Shown here: positions 35,456 to 44,433 of the stretch, in pieces
How positions within the stretch are numbered: the stretch's first letter is position 1
How the letters are laid out: each line of letters opens with the position of its first letter
DNA from: QIAW01 sp035487295
Lineage (GTDB): Bacteria > Acidobacteriota > Terriglobia > Terriglobales > Acidobacteriaceae
Assembly: GCA_035487295.1 (NCBI GenBank)
Contig: DATHMH010000020.1
Location: 217,928-281,927 of the forward strand
Direction of reading: 5' to 3'
Length of the DNA stretch: 64,000 bases
Notes under the pieces: generated by a model
Told to the model about the DNA's origin: nothing
The model's input: only the letters and a program-made list of their open reading frames with translations
Database searches by the model: none
Made by a program: the position numbers and the translations under genes

Positions 35456-36040
35456 CTATTCCTTCCTGCCCACGAATTCTGCCGTGCGGCTTTCTCCTAC
35501 TGTTTCTCGATAGTGCAGCACGCGCAGGGTACGAAGAGCTGTCAGCAATTCATTCGGCTGCAGCAGATGCAGAGGATGCGTCGGCCCTTTCAACGTGCCG
35601 CGCAAATAAGTCTTGTAAATCAGCAAGCCGCCGGGTTTGAGTATCTCAACCAGGGCAGGGAAGAGCTTTCGCTGCAGATAAAAGAACACCAGGACCAGAT
35701 CAAACCGTCGCGGTAATTCCTGCAGATCATAGCTGTTCAGGTCAGCCACGATAGTTTCAATGGCAAGTTTTTTGCGCCGCGCGTTCTTGCGCGCCAATGC
35801 AATTCCAACTTCGGAAACGTCAACCAGCGACGCTTTCCAACCCTGTTTTGCGTAGAAAAGCGCATGTCGGCCGGCGCCACCGGCCACATCGAGCACGGCG
35901 CCCCGCGCGGGCAGCAGAGGCCGCACGTAATCCCTATCTGCTTGCAGCAGAAGGGGATCGGGCCGCAAGGAAGTATGCGAACCTGTCCGATATTTCGCGT
36001 TCCATAGCTCCCGTTCCAAGGGTGGCGGCGTTTTACGCAT
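35456..36040 (-). CDS. TehB-like SAM-dependent methyltransferase
   Basis: 194 residues. The opening ELWNAKYRTGSHTSLRPDPLL is typical of TehB/thiopurine-type small methyltransferases. Motif I reads VLDVAGGAGRHALFYAKQGW (about 49-68), then LVDVSEVGIALARKNA, IVADLNSYDL and the post-motif region KPGGLLIYKTYLRG. Family members methylate metalloids or small acceptors and contribute to tellurite resistance; here the substrate is unknown. It diverges from the STAS gene. Confidence 0.82.
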   Translation of the reverse strand: MRKTPPPLERELWNAKYRTGSHTSLRPDPLLLQADRDYVRPLLPARGAVLDVAGGAGRHALFYAKQGWKASLVDVSEVGIALARKNARRKKLAIETIVADLNSYDLQELPRRFDLVLVFFYLQRKLFPALVEILKPGGLLIYKTYLRGTLKGPTHPLHLLQPNELLTALRTLRVLHYRETVGESRTAEFVGRKE

Positions 36041-36135
36041 TGCAGTTTTCAGAGCGCGATTCTTCTGTCACAAGGCGGGAATTTTGCCCTATAATTCTCT
36101 TATCCCAAGTTCTTCCATTGTACGGTGGAGGAAAC

Positions 36136-36483
36136 ATGGAAATACAAGTCCGCAAACACGCAAACCGCAATGTGCAGGTCATCAGCATGCATGGCAACCT
36201 CATGGTGGGCGATGCCGTGGATACCCTTCGCAGAACCATCACCCAAACTCTCGGCTCGGGCAACTCACGCATCGTCTTCGACATGAGCGACGTAAAAATG
36301 CTCGATTCCAGCGGCATCGGTGTGCTGGTGCGCACGCTCACCGCGGTAAAGCAGCGGGGCGGCAATGCGAAACTTGTGAATCCTTCCGAGCTTGCCCTGC
36401 AATCGCTGCAGCGCGTTGGCCTGGTCGAGCTCTTCCAGATTTATCGCGACGAAGAAGCTGCGACAGATTCTTTTGCGAATTAG
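36136..36483 (+). CDS. STAS-domain anti-anti-sigma factor
   Basis: 115 residues from ATG 36136, preceded by GGTGGAGG. A single STAS domain of the SpoIIAA/RsbV class: VISMHGNLMVGDA near 16, SRIVFDMSDVKMLDSSGIGVLVR at about 43-65 with the phosphorylatable Ser in the DSSGIG motif, and a C-terminal amphipathic helix. It would bind a partner-switching anti-sigma kinase when unphosphorylated. No kinase or sigma-factor gene is adjacent, so the partner is elsewhere. Confidence 0.92.
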   Translation: MEIQVRKHANRNVQVISMHGNLMVGDAVDTLRRTITQTLGSGNSRIVFDMSDVKMLDSSGIGVLVRTLTAVKQRGGNAKLVNPSELALQSLQRVGLVELFQIYRDEEAATDSFAN

Positions 36484-36627
36484 AAGCTTTTAGCTTTTGT
36501 GTTTCTGACAACCGAAGCGCTTGTGTGGACAAGATACCACACGGCAGCCGGCGAGACGCCGGCGCTGCAAGCGCGTTGATATCCGGCAAACCCGCGCCCT
36601 GATTGCGTTATACTGAACTCATCCACG

Positions 36628-37956
36628 ATGCCGCAATCGGTCGAAAAGACGTTCTTCATCGAGACCTTTGGCTGCCAGATGAACGTCCATGACTCGGAAA
36701 AAGTCATTGGCACGCTCATCGGCGAAGGTTATCGCCAGGTGCAGAGTGTGGAAGAGGCTGGCCTGATCCTCTACAATACCTGCTCCATTCGTGACAAGGC
36801 CGAACAGAAGGTCTTCCACCGCCTCAACGATTTTAAGAAATTCCAAAAGCAGGGCAAACGCTTTGGCGTTCTGGGCTGCGTTGCGCAGCAGGAAGGCGAA
36901 AAGATTTTTGAGCGGGCGCCGTACGTGTCGCTGGTCGCTGGCTCGGCTTCGTATCGCAATCTTCCGCAAATGCTGGCGCAGCTCGAAGCAGGGAACTCGC
37001 GGGTAACCGGCCTCGATGACCGCCAGACCGACGAGACCTTTGAGACCGAGTTCACCGCGCGCAGCAACCCTCATCGCGGATACATCACCATCATCGAGGG
37101 CTGCGACAAGTTCTGCTCTTACTGTATCGTTCCCTATACCAGGGGCAAGGAACGCAGCCGCACCTCCGATTCCGTGCTGGCCGAAGCCCGCAGGATGGCC
37201 GATGCCGGCTACAGCGAAATCCAACTTCTCGGACAAAACGTAAATTCTTATATGGATTCCAGCGGCAAGAAGTCGTTTGCCGGTTTGCTTGCGGCCGTGG
37301 GCGAGGTTCCGGGAATACGCCGCGTGCGCTTTACGACTTCGCATCCACGCGATTTCACCCGCGACATTGTCGAGGCCATAGATTCGGTTCCCGCGCTTTG
37401 CGATCACGTGCATCTGCCGGTGCAAAGCGGCTCCTCGAGAACACTGAAGGCCATGATGCGCCTGTATACGCGGGAAGAATACCTGGAGCGCATCAGTTGG
37501 ATCAAGGCAGCCAGGCGGCCCATCAGCATTACTACCGACATCATTGTCGGCTTTCCCGGTGAGACCAACTCTGACTTCGAGGAAACCATCACATTGCTGG
37601 ACGAAGTGGGCTACGATGGCGTCTTTGCTTTCAAGTATTCGCCGCGGCCGCATACTCCCGCCATCAACATGATTGACAGCATCGTGGATGAGGAGAAATC
37701 AAAGCGCTTGGCTATCGTCTTAGACCGGCAAAGAGAGATTCAGAGAGTTAGTTATAGCAAACATGTAGGAAGCATTGTTGAGGTAATGGTTGAAGGGAAG
37801 AACGAGGCCCGCGGCCAGTGGATTGGCCGCACATCACAGAACAAGACGCTGAATTTTACCGCCGCGGCGGAATCGTCACCTGCGGCCGGTTCTTATCATC
37901 CAATCAAGGTGACGGGAAGTTTTCCCAATAGCCTGGTAGGCGAACTGGTAGCTTGA
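36628..37956 (+). CDS. miaB: tRNA-2-methylthio-N6-dimethylallyladenosine synthase
   Basis: 442 residues. Radical SAM methylthiotransferase acting on i6A37 of tRNAs. N-terminal UPF0004 domain with the cluster Cys C16 (TFGCQMN), C52 (NTCSIR) and C84 (GCVAQ); radical SAM triad C159-x3-C163-x2-C166 (GCDKFCSYC); LLGQNVNSY near residue 205 and HLPVQSGSSRTLKAM near 265; C-terminal TRAM domain (GQWIGRTSQNKTLNF). The NVNSY form and length favour MiaB over RimO or MtaB. It overlaps the ORF upstream of the nuclease gene. Confidence 0.96.
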   Translation: MPQSVEKTFFIETFGCQMNVHDSEKVIGTLIGEGYRQVQSVEEAGLILYNTCSIRDKAEQKVFHRLNDFKKFQKQGKRFGVLGCVAQQEGEKIFERAPYVSLVAGSASYRNLPQMLAQLEAGNSRVTGLDDRQTDETFETEFTARSNPHRGYITIIEGCDKFCSYCIVPYTRGKERSRTSDSVLAEARRMADAGYSEIQLLGQNVNSYMDSSGKKSFAGLLAAVGEVPGIRRVRFTTSHPRDFTRDIVEAIDSVPALCDHVHLPVQSGSSRTLKAMMRLYTREEYLERISWIKAARRPISITTDIIVGFPGETNSDFEETITLLDEVGYDGVFAFKYSPRPHTPAINMIDSIVDEEKSKRLAIVLDRQREIQRVSYSKHVGSIVEVMVEGKNEARGQWIGRTSQNKTLNFTAAAESSPAAGSYHPIKVTGSFPNSLVGELVA

Positions 37957-37985
37957 GGAATTTGTGGGGGATACGGGGGTTAACG

Positions 37986-38471
37986 ATGGAAGTTGAAATG
38001 AAAATTCGGGGATTGATGATGGATCCGGTGACCAATATGCCCATCGTGGTCCTCAAGGACGTCGGCGGCGACGCCGTTCTGCCTATCTGGGTCGGAGTCT
38101 ATGAGGCCAATGCCATCGCCCTGGAGATCGAGAAGGTTACGACCCCGCGTCCCATGACCCATGACCTCATCAAGAATGTTCTGGTTGGACTCAACACCCA
38201 CGTCCACAAAGTCGTGGTCAGCGAACTGCGCGACGATACTTTCTACGCCGTCATCTGGATGGAGCGCGACGGCCACGTCATCAGTATAGATTCTCGCCCA
38301 TCGGACGCCCTTGCCCTTGCCCTGCGACTTGATTGCCCAATTTATGTAGAGGATGAGGTCCTGAAATCGTCTAAGCTGGCCAGCTCGATCAATGAGCGCG
38401 TGTCTTCTGACGAATTGCGTAAATGGCTGGAGTCCCTCAATGACGAGGACTTAGGCAGATATAAGATGTGA
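37986..38471 (+). CDS. Bifunctional nuclease family protein (DUF151)
   Basis: 161 residues from ATG 37986 (MEVEMKIRGL). The frame opens at 37953, overlapping miaB by ATGAGG, but the 37986 start matches the family N terminus. Contains the BFN signature: PIVVLKDVGGDAVLPIWVGVYEANAIALE near 19-47, RPMTHDLIKNVL near 54-65 and SIDSRPSDALALALRLDCPIYV near 101-122. Family members have DNase/RNase activity in plants and a stress role in mycobacteria; the bacterial function is unclear. The gene directly after miaB suggests co-transcription. Confidence 0.9.
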   Translation: MEVEMKIRGLMMDPVTNMPIVVLKDVGGDAVLPIWVGVYEANAIALEIEKVTTPRPMTHDLIKNVLVGLNTHVHKVVVSELRDDTFYAVIWMERDGHVISIDSRPSDALALALRLDCPIYVEDEVLKSSKLASSINERVSSDELRKWLESLNDEDLGRYKM

Positions 38472-38480
38472 GCGAAGCAG

Positions 38481-38559
38481 CCGCTAGCTACTAGCTTCTA
38501 GCTGTTTTTGCGACTGGATCATGTAGTGTCTACGCCCAAACACAGCTAGAAGCTAGCGG
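38481..38559. repeat. CTAG-rich intergenic hairpin, copy 1
   Basis: CCGCTAGCT-(ACTAGCT)-TCTAGCTG at 38481-38504 pairs with CAGCTAGAAGCTAGCGG at 38543-38559: 17-bp complementary arms, the left one containing an extra 7-nt unit ACTAGCT. The loop has TTTTTGCG and CGCCCAAA, which extend the stem imperfectly. A related element is at 40651-40755. Lies between the nuclease gene and the next plus-strand gene; could be a mobile palindrome or a terminator/processing hairpin. Confidence 0.7.
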
Positions 38560-38573
38560 CCAGGAGCTAATTC

Positions 38574-38888
38574 ATGCCCGATTCCGCCGAACAGCTCGCT
38601 TGCATCTACCAGGCCGGTTTCGATATTGAACAGTTTGAGCGTTATCCCCAGGCCGTAGGCATCGTTCGTAATCAGTGCATCGCCTTGTTTGAATCCACTC
38701 CGAACGGATTAAGCATGATTGGCACCCCTGGATGGCGTATGGGTGAGGTCATGGGTGTACTGGTCGAGAAAGAGGGCCGCAAGGTCTTTCAGGCCAAGCA
38801 AGAAATCATTGAGGCCACATCTGAGCTTCAGGAAAGATTGCAAACCTTTGAACGCGAGCTTAACGAGCTTTTAAATTCAGTTGTCTAA
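38574..38888 (+). CDS. Hypothetical protein
   Basis: 104 residues. A compact N-terminal part (FERYPQAVGIVRNQCIALFESTPNGLSMIGTPGWRMGE) is followed by a C-terminal helix from about residue 72 (KQEIIEATSELQERLQTFERELNELLN) predicted to be a coiled coil. No signal peptide or known motif. Not recognised; probably a small conserved cytoplasmic protein of this lineage. GGAGC lies upstream of the ATG, immediately after the CTAG hairpin. Confidence 0.7.
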   Translation: MPDSAEQLACIYQAGFDIEQFERYPQAVGIVRNQCIALFESTPNGLSMIGTPGWRMGEVMGVLVEKEGRKVFQAKQEIIEATSELQERLQTFERELNELLNSVV

Positions 38889-38931
38889 TACTAGCCTCTG
38901 GAGAGAACTCCCGAGAGGCCATCCAATAAAC

Positions 38932-39894
38932 TTATTTGCGGTGACAGGTTTCCATCGCTTGATTCTCAACCACGCCCAAAACCACTTTGGGCTGAAACAA
39001 GGTGCCGGCGACTCTCTGAACCACAGCAATCAGATCAGTTTGGTTGCGAAATACTTTAACCATCTTGGCGGAAGAAAACTCAGGCAGGTTGACCGCATTA
39101 CCATTTAACAGCCGGGGCAGAGTCTCAGGCGGAGCGGATACCGAGGGAAAGGCCGGCAGGAGCGTGCGGGGGTGCCGTAAATACTGGCCTAATTCTGATT
39201 TTACATAATATTCGTTATCGGACATTGGAGAAGGAAGTGGCTGAGTCTTTATATGGTCCAACTTTTCGAATCCGTGAGCTTCCCCAATTCCAAATTCCCC
39301 CACCGCGGTTCTGCGAAGGCTGGCCAGATGGCCGCCTACCCCGACCTGCCTTCCGAGATCATGAGCGATGGAACGCAAATACGTCCCGGACGCGACTTGT
39401 GCGCGGAAACTTACCAAATCTGCTTGCACGCTGGTGATCTCCAGCTTCTTGATCTCGACTTGGACCGGCTTCAGCTCGACCGCCTTGTTTTTGCGGGCTA
39501 GCTTGTAGGCAGGTACGCCGGAGATTTTCTTGGCCGAGTATGGTGGTGGAGTCTGCTCAATAACTCCTATGAATCCGGTAGCGGCGGCGCGGATTTCCGC
39601 TTCTCGCTCCTGGCAATTTACCGCGACCGGTGGTCCGCTGGGTTCTCCGGTTGCATCGTATGTATCGGTGGCATATCCCAGACGGATTTCGCCTTCGTAT
39701 GTCTTCTCGCAGTGCAAATAGAACTGCGCCAGCCGCGTCATCCGTCCCAGTAACATGGGCAATACGCCCGTGGCCATGGGGTCGAGCGTGCCCAGATGGC
39801 CGATAGAGCGCTCGCCGGTGATACGGCGCAGGCGGTTGACGGCGTCATGCGAAGTCATGCCGGCCGGTTTATCGAGAATCAACACTCCATCCAT
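38932..39894 (-). CDS. truB: tRNA pseudouridine(55) synthase
   Basis: 320 residues. Forms pseudouridine 55 in the T loop of tRNAs. N-terminal ILDKPAGMTSHDAVNRLR (6-23); the catalytic Asp is D38 in GHLGTLDPMATGVLP; KTYEGEIRLGYATDTYDATG near 64-83; QTPPPYSAKKISGVPAYKLAR near 110-130. The C-terminal ~90 residues form a small PUA-like extension. No ribosome-maturation neighbours (infB, rbfA) are present. It diverges from the rhomboid gene across 53 bases. Confidence 0.96.
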   Translation of the reverse strand: MDGVLILDKPAGMTSHDAVNRLRRITGERSIGHLGTLDPMATGVLPMLLGRMTRLAQFYLHCEKTYEGEIRLGYATDTYDATGEPSGPPVAVNCQEREAEIRAAATGFIGVIEQTPPPYSAKKISGVPAYKLARKNKAVELKPVQVEIKKLEITSVQADLVSFRAQVASGTYLRSIAHDLGRQVGVGGHLASLRRTAVGEFGIGEAHGFEKLDHIKTQPLPSPMSDNEYYVKSELGQYLRHPRTLLPAFPSVSAPPETLPRLLNGNAVNLPEFSSAKMVKVFRNQTDLIAVVQRVAGTLFQPKVVLGVVENQAMETCHRK

Positions 39895-39947
39895 TTTCTG
39901 AATCTCAATCCTGTACCATGTATTCTATATAGTTATTCCTCACTTCG

Positions 39948-40646
39948 ATGATCCCCATCCGCGATGACGCCCCCCGCTACACGACTGCTTATGTGAACTA
40001 TTTTCTGATTGGGCTCAATGTAGTGATCTTTCTCTTTCAGCAGACTCTTGGGCCAGCGGAACAAAATGCGTTCCTCACTCTGTTTGGCGCCACCCCCGCC
40101 AACATCACTGCCTGGATCTCCGGGAGCCATGACGTAACTTTTGTCAGCGCGGTGGTCCCCATCCTGACCTCAATGTTTTTGCATGGCGGCTGGGGACACA
40201 TTATTTTTAACATGTGGTTCCTCTGGATTTTTGGGGACAACGTCGAAGACCATCTCGGACATCTGCCGTATCTGGCATTCTATCTGGCATGCGGCATCCT
40301 GGCCGATCTGGTGCACACCGTCTTCAACCTGCACTCCACGGCTCCCACGGTAGGAGCCAGCGGCGCGATTGCCGGGGTCATGGGAGCGTATTTCCTGCTC
40401 TATCCTTCGGCCCGTGTCCTGACCCTGGTGCCGTTCTTCTTTGTTTTTTTAACCTGGTTGCCCGCCTGGATCTTCCTGATCTATTGGTTCGTTGTGCAGT
40501 TCCTTACCGGAGCCGCCAATTCGATCAATTACGCCCACCAAAATGCAGGCGGAGTGGCCGTCTGGGCCCACGTCGGCGGGTTTCTGGCCGGACTGGTGCT
40601 CATCAAGCTCTTCCCTGCCAGACCGCAGCGCTTTTCCTACGAATAA
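39948..40646 (+). CDS. Rhomboid-family intramembrane serine protease
   Basis: 232 residues, six to seven membrane helices. The opening IPIRDDAPR is typical of the bacterial rhomboids of this type. Catalytic Ser138 in VGASGAIAGV and His208 in WAHVGGFLAG make the dyad; HGGWGHIIFNMWFLWIFG (79-96) is the conserved H/N loop-helix that forms the oxyanion site. Cleaves membrane-spanning substrates; targets unknown. Probably expressed alone; a CTAG palindrome follows the stop. Confidence 0.93.
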   Translation: MIPIRDDAPRYTTAYVNYFLIGLNVVIFLFQQTLGPAEQNAFLTLFGATPANITAWISGSHDVTFVSAVVPILTSMFLHGGWGHIIFNMWFLWIFGDNVEDHLGHLPYLAFYLACGILADLVHTVFNLHSTAPTVGASGAIAGVMGAYFLLYPSARVLTLVPFFFVFLTWLPAWIFLIYWFVVQFLTGAANSINYAHQNAGGVAVWAHVGGFLAGLVLIKLFPARPQRFSYE

Positions 40647-40650
40647 AAAG

Positions 40651-40755
40651 CTTCTAGCCTCTAGCCACTAGCTTCCAGCTGCTTCTGGAATTGAACGCTG
40701 CATACAGCTTCTGCACCCAGAAACAGCTGGAAGCTAGTAGCTAGTAGCTAGTAGC
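40651..40755. repeat. CTAG-rich intergenic hairpin, copy 2, with 7-nt tandem units
   Basis: CTAGCCACTAGCTTCCAGCTG (40661-40681) pairs with 40724-40744 over 21 positions with one mismatch. Inner arms TTCTGG and CCAGAA extend the fold. The right edge carries about three tandem copies of the 7-mer AGCTAGT (40732-40754). It is the same family as 38481-38559 (shared loop words CATGTAG/CATACAG and CCCAAAC/CCCAGAAAC). It lies between convergent genes, the rhomboid and the spermidine-synthase-like protein. Confidence 0.7.
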
Positions 40756-40761
40756 TTCTCC

Positions 40762-42903
40762 TCACTTTTCGGCCTCTTCTGTTTTCAATATTGGCAGCAG
40801 GCTGTTGTAGTCATCGGTCCACAGGCGCAGGCCGGGCGGGACGATAATCGGCTCTTGCGCTGCGGCAATCTCCGGACGGTTGAGAAATTCCGTATTGGCA
40901 GTCACCAGCACCCAATCGGAGCTGAAGGCGGCGTGCTCGTCATCGTCAGGCACGAGAATCAAAGCGGTTTTCAATCCGGCGTGCTCGGCCTGCTGTTGCA
41001 CCACCGGCGCCAGATTGAGAAAGTGATTGGTCACATGAAATGCGATGATGCCCGAGGGCTGCATATGCCGGCGATACAAATCGAGGGCCTCGACGGTGAG
41101 CAGGTGCACCGGTATGGCATCACCTGAAAAAGCATCGATGATCAGCACGTCGTAGTGCTGGGCAGGCTCTGCAGCAAGTGAAATGCGGGCGTCGCCCGGA
41201 ACGATTTCTATCCTGGCTTTCGATTCTCGCAGGTATGTAAATGCGTTACGGGCAATGGCTTCCACCTGGGCATTGATTTCATAAAAACGAAAGACGTCTC
41301 CGCTGGCGCCATAAGCGGCGAGCGTGCCGGCGCCAAGCCCAATCACTCCAACCCTGCGCGATCTGTTTCTACAGCACAGATCAAGCGCGAGTCCGACGCC
41401 GGAGTCGCGGCTGTAATAAGTCGTGGGCTCAGTGCGCATCTCGGGTGAGAAGATTTGCATTCCATGCTCGATGGTGCCGTGATAAAGCGCGCGCGTGGTG
41501 TTGGCCCCAGGCGGGTCAACGGTCTGAAGTACAGAGAGTGTTCCGTAGAAGCTGCGGACCTGCAGAAACAAATCAACCTGGTCATTTCGCACCTGGACAA
41601 AAATGAGCCTCACCATGGCCGCGGTGGCGGCCAGCCAGAACACGCGCGTCATCCATATTGCTGGTTGATGTATTGTTTTTACGCGCCCGGTTTTCCACGA
41701 AATAGTGAAGCCCAGGGCTGCCGCCAGGACCAATCCACAGGCCAATTCGTAGTTGCCGGAAAAAAGTGTAGGCGCGGCTACGCCAACAAAGATCGCGCCC
41801 AGCGCTCCCCCGCCGGCAATGCAAAGATAAAACGTTGTCAGGCGCTGCGGCGCGGGCCGCAGCCGGTAAAGCTCAGCGTGGCAGAACAGGCAACTGAAGA
41901 ACAGTGCCGCAGAGAAAAGCGCAATCTCCCACGGCAAAGACATCATTACCTCGGAAACATGGCGAAGCTTTGCCAGAAGCGCGAGGTCCGGATCATAGAG
42001 CACATAGGCCGCAGGCGTCAGGGCAACCGGAAACAACAGCAACACCAGCCAGCGCGGAAGCCAGGCCGCGCCGCTGAAGGCAACCACAAAGCTCAGCAGA
42101 TAAAGAACCAGCGGGATGATCCAAAGCAAAGGGATGGCAGCGACATTCTGGCTGAGATAGTTGGTAACCGCCGAGAGCAGCAGCGATCCGCATGCAGCCA
42201 ACAAGATCCACAACACGCGGTCTGCTGCTGTGATGCGGGATTCCAGCGCAGGCTCTTCCGCTGTTGTTTCTCGCGCGCTTGACACGTTGCGAATTGAATA
42301 TCCGATGCAAAGACACAGGCAGGCGAATGCCATAAAGCCGGCCATCCACACAATGCTTTGCTGGCGCAGGCTGAAGCGCGGCTCGATCAGCCAGGGATAA
42401 ATCACCAGAGCCAGCAGCGAACCAAAATTGGAGACAGCAAACAGGCGGTAAGGCCGAGAGATAGTTGCCGGGTCATTACTGCCCACGATTGCACTCGATG
42501 CAAAGCGCGCATACCAGGCTTGTAACAACGGACTGGTGGCGGAAAGCACCAGAAAGGGCGCGCCGATGAGCAACGTCAGCAGCCACAACACGCTGACGAT
42601 CGGGTGGGCCGGGTTGGCGCGCAGATTGGGGTTAAGGTTGCGGCCGAGTTGCGCCAGGCAGAGAAGCAGGAAAATGGAATATGCGATCGCTTGCGCGCGC
42701 ATTGACAGGCGCGTGGTAAGCGTGTGGGCGCCCAGGTATCCCAGCAACAGGGCGGTTTGAAAGAAGACCAGACATGTGGTCCAGACCGCCGCCGAACCGC
42801 CAAGCAGCGGGAGCAACCGCTTCCCTGCCATGGGCTCCGCCAGAAAAAGCAGAGAGCTGCTCAGGAAGATGGCGACTGCATAGAGGATTTTGGCAGAACG
42901 CAT
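40762..42903 (-). CDS. Fused membrane / spermidine synthase-like protein
   Basis: 713 residues from ATG 42903 (MRSAKILYAV); the frame is open to 42945, but this start leads straight into the first helix (FLSSSLLFLAEPMAGKRLLPLLGGSAAVWTT is the family opening). About twelve membrane helices are followed by a C-terminal Rossmann domain like polyamine aminopropyltransferase: VGVIGLGAGTLAAYG, a YEINAQVEAIARNAF acid loop, IVPGDARISL and DVLIIDAFSGDAIPVHLLT. The active-site Asp pair is partly conserved (DAFSGDAIP). These fused proteins are widespread but not proven to make spermidine; a membrane-linked transferase is the safe reading. Confidence 0.85.
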   Translation of the reverse strand: MRSAKILYAVAIFLSSSLLFLAEPMAGKRLLPLLGGSAAVWTTCLVFFQTALLLGYLGAHTLTTRLSMRAQAIAYSIFLLLCLAQLGRNLNPNLRANPAHPIVSVLWLLTLLIGAPFLVLSATSPLLQAWYARFASSAIVGSNDPATISRPYRLFAVSNFGSLLALVIYPWLIEPRFSLRQQSIVWMAGFMAFACLCLCIGYSIRNVSSARETTAEEPALESRITAADRVLWILLAACGSLLLSAVTNYLSQNVAAIPLLWIIPLVLYLLSFVVAFSGAAWLPRWLVLLLFPVALTPAAYVLYDPDLALLAKLRHVSEVMMSLPWEIALFSAALFFSCLFCHAELYRLRPAPQRLTTFYLCIAGGGALGAIFVGVAAPTLFSGNYELACGLVLAAALGFTISWKTGRVKTIHQPAIWMTRVFWLAATAAMVRLIFVQVRNDQVDLFLQVRSFYGTLSVLQTVDPPGANTTRALYHGTIEHGMQIFSPEMRTEPTTYYSRDSGVGLALDLCCRNRSRRVGVIGLGAGTLAAYGASGDVFRFYEINAQVEAIARNAFTYLRESKARIEIVPGDARISLAAEPAQHYDVLIIDAFSGDAIPVHLLTVEALDLYRRHMQPSGIIAFHVTNHFLNLAPVVQQQAEHAGLKTALILVPDDDEHAAFSSDWVLVTANTEFLNRPEIAAAQEPIIVPPGLRLWTDDYNSLLPILKTEEAEK

Positions 42904-42955
42904 GGGCAGATGAAGATAACACGAGAGCGGTACGCTTCTCACCAACAGCTGCGGT

Positions 42956-43705
42956 TTACAGTGTCCCGGCTACTGGCCCAATTGTCAATTCAGAAACGAC
43001 GGTTCCCGTGGGTACACGGATGGCATGCAGTACTGCCTGGGCGACTACCTCCGGCGAGAGCATGCGCTCCCGAGGCGCTTCCGGCCAGAACTGCTGCCAG
43101 ATTTCGGTATCCACTGCGCCTGGAATGAGGGCTACTACCCGGATGCCGCGCCCACGCACTTCTTCGCGCAGTGCTTCGGTAAATCCCAAAGCGCCGAATT
43201 TCGAAGCGCAATAAGCGGACATGCCTTTGAACACCTGTTTTGCCGCAACCGACAGATTATTCACAATCGTGCCGTTTGCATTCATCAGCGGCAACGCTGC
43301 ATGGGTGACCAGAAATAATCCGGAGAGGTTGACCTGCAATACTTGCTGCCATATCTCCCACTTGAGCTTTTCTACGTCCGTCAGCGGATGCGCCATGCCG
43401 GCATTGTTGATGAGAATATCGATTTTACCGAATTGTTTTTTGACCTGGCGAAACAATTCCTCAACCGATTTCGGATCACCGACATCACAGGCCTTATCTA
43501 ATATTTCTGCTTTGTGCGGCTTAATTTTCTGTGCGGCTTTTCGCAGATGTTCGCCATTGCGTGCTGTGATGCACAGATCGCATCCGGCAGCGGCCAGTGC
43601 TTCCGCGATGGCCAGACCGATGCCCCGGCTCGCCCCCGTGACGACAGCAACCTTGCCCTGCAAGACGTTGGTATTTTGTTTGGGTTCTTTTGAATTTTTT
43701 GGCAT
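42956..43705 (-). CDS. Short-chain dehydrogenase/reductase, possible sepiapterin-reductase-like
   Basis: 249 residues, classical SDR. NAD(P)-binding TGASRGIG at 23-30, ITARN at 46-50 (an Arg that favours NADPH), NNAG 100-103, Ser152 region (NNLSVAAK), Y165-x3-K169. It is the last gene of a set with two PTPS paralogues and folE, the three enzyme classes (GTP cyclohydrolase I, PTPS, SDR) used for tetrahydrobiopterin. Assignment as a pterin reductase is by context alone; 107 bases with a palindrome separate it from folE. It could equally be an unrelated ketoreductase. Confidence 0.85.
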   Translation of the reverse strand: MPKNSKEPKQNTNVLQGKVAVVTGASRGIGLAIAEALAAAGCDLCITARNGEHLRKAAQKIKPHKAEILDKACDVGDPKSVEELFRQVKKQFGKIDILINNAGMAHPLTDVEKLKWEIWQQVLQVNLSGLFLVTHAALPLMNANGTIVNNLSVAAKQVFKGMSAYCASKFGALGFTEALREEVRGRGIRVVALIPGAVDTEIWQQFWPEAPRERMLSPEVVAQAVLHAIRVPTGTVVSELTIGPVAGTL

Positions 43706-43745
43706 TCGGAGTTCAATGTTTCAAGTGCTGTGGCGCTTCAATCAG

Positions 43746-43767
43746 GAGACGTAGCGAGCTACGTCTC
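43746..43767. repeat. Perfect palindromic hairpin between folE and the SDR gene
   Basis: GAGACGTAG-CGAG-CTACGTCTC, a perfect 9-bp stem with a 4-nt loop. Similar GAGACGTAGC...GCTACGTCTC palindromes occur as dispersed repeats in many bacterial genomes (recollection). It is positioned to weaken read-through into the SDR gene, although no run of T follows on the minus strand. Confidence 0.6.
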
Positions 43768-43812
43768 TACGGCGAGAAATCATGACCAGCTGCGTCCCAA
43801 CAAGAAGCAGCT

Positions 43813-44433
43813 TCAGAACCCGTTGCCGCTTTTTTGCCGGATCAGCGACAAAAATTCCTCGCGGGTCTGGTGCTGTTCGCGAAACGATCCCTGCATGGAC
43901 GATGTCACCGCCGCCGAATGTTGCTTTTCCACGCCGCGCATCATCATGCACAGGTGGCGAGCTTCGATTACAACTCCCACTCCTTCGGGTTGGATGGCGT
44001 TCTGGATGCATTCGGCGATCTGCGTCGTCAGCCGCTCCTGTACCTGCAATCTGCGGGCAAAGGCGTCTATCAGCCGCGGAATCTTGCTCAGGCCGATCAC
44101 TTTACCTTTCGGGATATAAGCAACATGGACCTTTCCAAAAAATGGCAGCATGTGGTGCTCGCACAGGCTGAACATTTCCACGTCTTTCACGATGACCATC
44201 TCGTCATAGTCCACGGTGAACAGGGCGTTCTTGAGCAGTTGCTCCGGGTCTTCCTGGTAGCCTTTGGTCAAGTATTGCAAAGCCCGGGCCATGCGCTGCG
44301 GCGTGCGCAGTAATCCTTCCCGCTCCGGGTCCTCGCCCAGCCGCACAAGCAATTCACGCAATAGTTCGTCTGTACTGGCGCCGGTCAACGAGACCGGCTC
44401 CGATGCTGGGTTCATCTCTCTTCCCTTTCCCAT
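43813..44433 (-). CDS. folE: GTP cyclohydrolase I
   Basis: 206 residues. Opens GTP to 7,8-dihydroneopterin triphosphate, the entry to folate, queuosine and tetrahydrobiopterin routes. Zinc ligands C91 and H94 (SLCEHHMLPF) and C162 (RHLCMMMRG); catalytic His in the same EHH motif; LSKIPRLIDAFARRLQVQERLT near 115-136. Start ATG 44433 overlaps the preceding PTPS stop as ATGA; a second ATG at 44415 follows a strong GGGAAGAG and may be the one used. The Cys ligands show a zinc-dependent type IA enzyme. Confidence 0.97.
   Translation of the reverse strand: MGKGREMNPASEPVSLTGASTDELLRELLVRLGEDPEREGLLRTPQRMARALQYLTKGYQEDPEQLLKNALFTVDYDEMVIVKDVEMFSLCEHHMLPFFGKVHVAYIPKGKVIGLSKIPRLIDAFARRLQVQERLTTQIAECIQNAIQPEGVGVVIEARHLCMMMRGVEKQHSAAVTSSMQGSFREQHQTREEFLSLIRQKSGNGF

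Noticed and set aside
36619..37653. 344-residue minus-strand frame
   Set aside because: Antisense to miaB, whose Cys motifs and TRAM domain are intact; no recognisable protein on the minus strand.
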